Assembly (NCBI GenBank): GCA_009801015.1 | Contig: VHZZ01000350.1 | Location: forward strand, 153,057-212,772 | DNA length: 59,716 bases | Source of the DNA: Silene noctiflora | Taxonomy: Eukaryota > Streptophyta > Magnoliopsida > Caryophyllales > Caryophyllaceae | Direction: 5' to 3' | Shown here: positions 58,583 to 59,716 of the stretch, piece after piece | How the letters are laid out: each line of letters begins with the position of its first letter | Position numbering within the stretch: the stretch's first letter is position 1 | Translations under genes and position numbers: made by a program | The notes under the pieces: model-generated | Told to the model about the DNA's origin: nothing | What the model saw: only the letters and a program-made list of their open reading frames with translations | The model's database searches: none

Positions 58583-59716
58583 ACTAGTGTTGCAACAGCG
58601 TGCTCCTTGGCTCTACCCGTACCACTCATCAATACAGCCACCAACGTCCCGATCATATCACTGGCCGCAGCAAAATCCAGCAAGCCGCCTTTCTTAACAA
58701 CCGTTTCCAATATAGTCATTGCTTCCTCCGGTAATTCACCCATTATCTCTTTAAGTGTATCAATCACACCCCCTTCAACCAGCCGTCCCGCTATTTCCCT
58801 TTCACCCGCCAAAGTCAAGATTGCCACCAAGGCATCCCTTTTAGAGCTTGTAGGTCCTGCCCTCGCGAGCTCCAGCAATCCCTTCACAACACGACTTTTC
58901 TTTCCCAGTTTCTTTCGATAGGCACCAACCCCCGCGAGGCTAAACACCGTAGCAGCTGCGTTGGCCTTAGCCTCCCATGTGGCACCGGAGCGTAGCACTT
59001 CCACCACCCCATTTAACGCTACATCCATCTCCATTATCCGGCCCTTGTTCGCCTCAAGGATTGACAAATTTAATAACGTTGTGACCGCGTTTACTTGTAG
59101 GTTTGGGTGGTTCGGTCCCAAATACCGAACCAATAAAGGTATTCCCCCCGCCTCCCCCATACAAGCCCGACTATCCGAATCGGTCTTAGCCAAAACCCGC
59201 AATTCATAAACCAAACGGTTTATACTCTCAACTGAACCCAAACTTAAATCGGTATCTAAATCCGAAATCGAAGCCAATTTACAAAGCAAAAACGACACTG
59301 TCATCTTAGTAGCCTCAAGGGAAACTTTATTGGCAGCGACACTGATTCGACCCTCTTTATCCTCGATGGCCAAATAAGGAACCCGATTCTCCCTACACCA
59401 CATGGCAATTAAACTCTTTAGCGCTGCATTGGGAATTAAGTTCGTGTGGGCCAGCGCCTGACCCGTCTTCGGACACGTGTTACGACCCGACTCAATCCAT
59501 ATAGTAATGGACGCCCGATCGTACGTCTGACCCGTTGCCACGACAACCGGGTCAGTCATCAAGTCCAGGTTAATCGGGCACTGGAACTCCCTTGGCGCGT
59601 TCAACTCGGATGACGAGTTCCAACGAGCCCTCTCGGCAAGACTCGGAGTCGACGCGCCAAAAAGCACGCACTTGGCGTACCTCACGAGCCCAACCAGGGC
59701 CACCGCGTCGGACCTC
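58555..59716 (-). CDS. Plant U-box/ARM-repeat E3 ubiquitin ligase (PUB16/17-like), partial, frameshifted
   Basis: The gene runs off the right edge, so its N-terminal (UND) domain is not seen. In-frame sequence starts RSDAVALVGLVRYAKCVLFG. The U-box is REFQCPINLDLMTDPVVVAT, GQTYDRASITIWIE, then TCPKTGQALAHTNLIPNAAL; it recruits an E2 and makes the protein an E3. ARM repeats follow from about GIPLLVRYLG through NAVTTLLNLSILEANKGRIM and NAAATVFSLAGVGAYRKKLG to KEHAVATLV. The frame then stops early (VIGQKWLRI, stop at 58557-58555), while the normal end continues in another frame down to 58370. No intron explains it. It is either a sequence error or an allele lacking about 60 C-terminal residues. 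Relatives such as PUB17 work in defence and cell death and PUB18/19 in drought responses; the role here is unknown. Confidence 0.85.
   Translation of the reverse strand, partial: RSDAVALVGLVRYAKCVLFGASTPSLAERARWNSSSELNAPREFQCPINLDLMTDPVVVATGQTYDRASITIWIESGRNTCPKTGQALAHTNLIPNAALKSLIAMWCRENRVPYLAIEDKEGRISVAANKVSLEATKMTVSFLLCKLASISDLDTDLSLGSVESINRLVYELRVLAKTDSDSRACMGEAGGIPLLVRYLGPNHPNLQVNAVTTLLNLSILEANKGRIMEMDVALNGVVEVLRSGATWEAKANAAATVFSLAGVGAYRKKLGKKSRVVKGLLELARAGPTSSKRDALVAILTLAGEREIAGRLVEGGVIDTLKEIMGELPEEAMTILETVVKKGGLLDFAAASDMIGTLVAVLMSGTGRAKEHAVATLVIGQKWLRI

Noticed and set aside
58575-58590. A short intron to explain the U-box frame change
   Set aside because: The only local GT...AG (GTTATTGGGCAG) is 12 nt, too short to splice and a multiple of three, so it cannot fix the frame.
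58392-59209. Plus-strand open frames opposite the U-box gene
   Set aside because: They are shadows of a GC-richer coding strand; the minus frame carries the clear U-box and ARM repeats.
1-59716. tRNA or rRNA genes, CRISPR arrays, operons, plastid or mitochondrial inserts
   Set aside because: None was seen. The content is ordinary plant nuclear genes, introns and transposons.

Overview
This window is nuclear DNA of a flowering plant. The genes have many GT-AG introns, plant-specific families (RUS/DUF647, nsLTP, plant U-box, DUF295-type F-box) and AT-rich introns and spacers packed with small plant transposons. The encoded proteins are eudicot-like. The frequent tactccgtat/ggagtat element ends and a solo LTR carrying ACTCGATCGAGTA palindromes suggest Caryophyllales, perhaps Caryophyllaceae. 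That placement is inference.

Layout from left to right: transposon remains (1-2020); an intact intronless F-box gene (2105-3361, +) and a broken, 5'-deleted tandem copy (4005-4787, +); a class II DnaJ/HSP40 gene (10797-5152, -, 3 exons); a LIMR/LMBR1-like membrane protein gene (14109-23400, +, 14 coding exons); a ROOT UVB SENSITIVE 5-like gene (24478-30678, +, 15 coding exons, one with a GC donor); a nuclear poly(A)-binding protein gene (31740-36125, +, 6 coding exons); a small secreted lipid-transfer protein (37138-36731, -); an ABCG14-like half-size ABC transporter (42968-37710, -, 5 coding exons). About 15 kb without genes follows (43-58 kb), made of nested DNA transposons, Helitrons, a SINE and a solo LTR. 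The window ends inside a plant U-box/ARM gene (-) that is cut by the window edge at its 5' end and frameshifted near its 3' end. I joined the multi-exon genes by hand. Every junction keeps frame, and the derived lengths (346, 508, 495, 218 and 637 aa) match the usual family lengths.

The genes do not form a pathway or operon; they are ordinary housekeeping and transport genes. The DnaJ - LIMR - RUS5 neighbourhood matches, from memory, the order At5g01390 - At5g01460 - At5g01510 in Arabidopsis, so it looks like an old conserved gene block. I found no convincing undescribed biological system. The richest material is the mobile-element structure. Several elements are delimited to the base by inverted repeats plus perfect target-site duplications: hAT MITEs with 8-bp TSDs, Mutator-like long-TIR MITEs with 9-bp TSDs, a Tourist with TAA, a SINE with a 10-bp TSD, a solo LTR with a 5-bp TSD, and Helitrons with a 3' hairpin and CTAG. 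One element is a three-layer nest. A large near-perfect palindrome lies in a RUS5 intron, and a duplicated decoy splice acceptor lies in LIMR.
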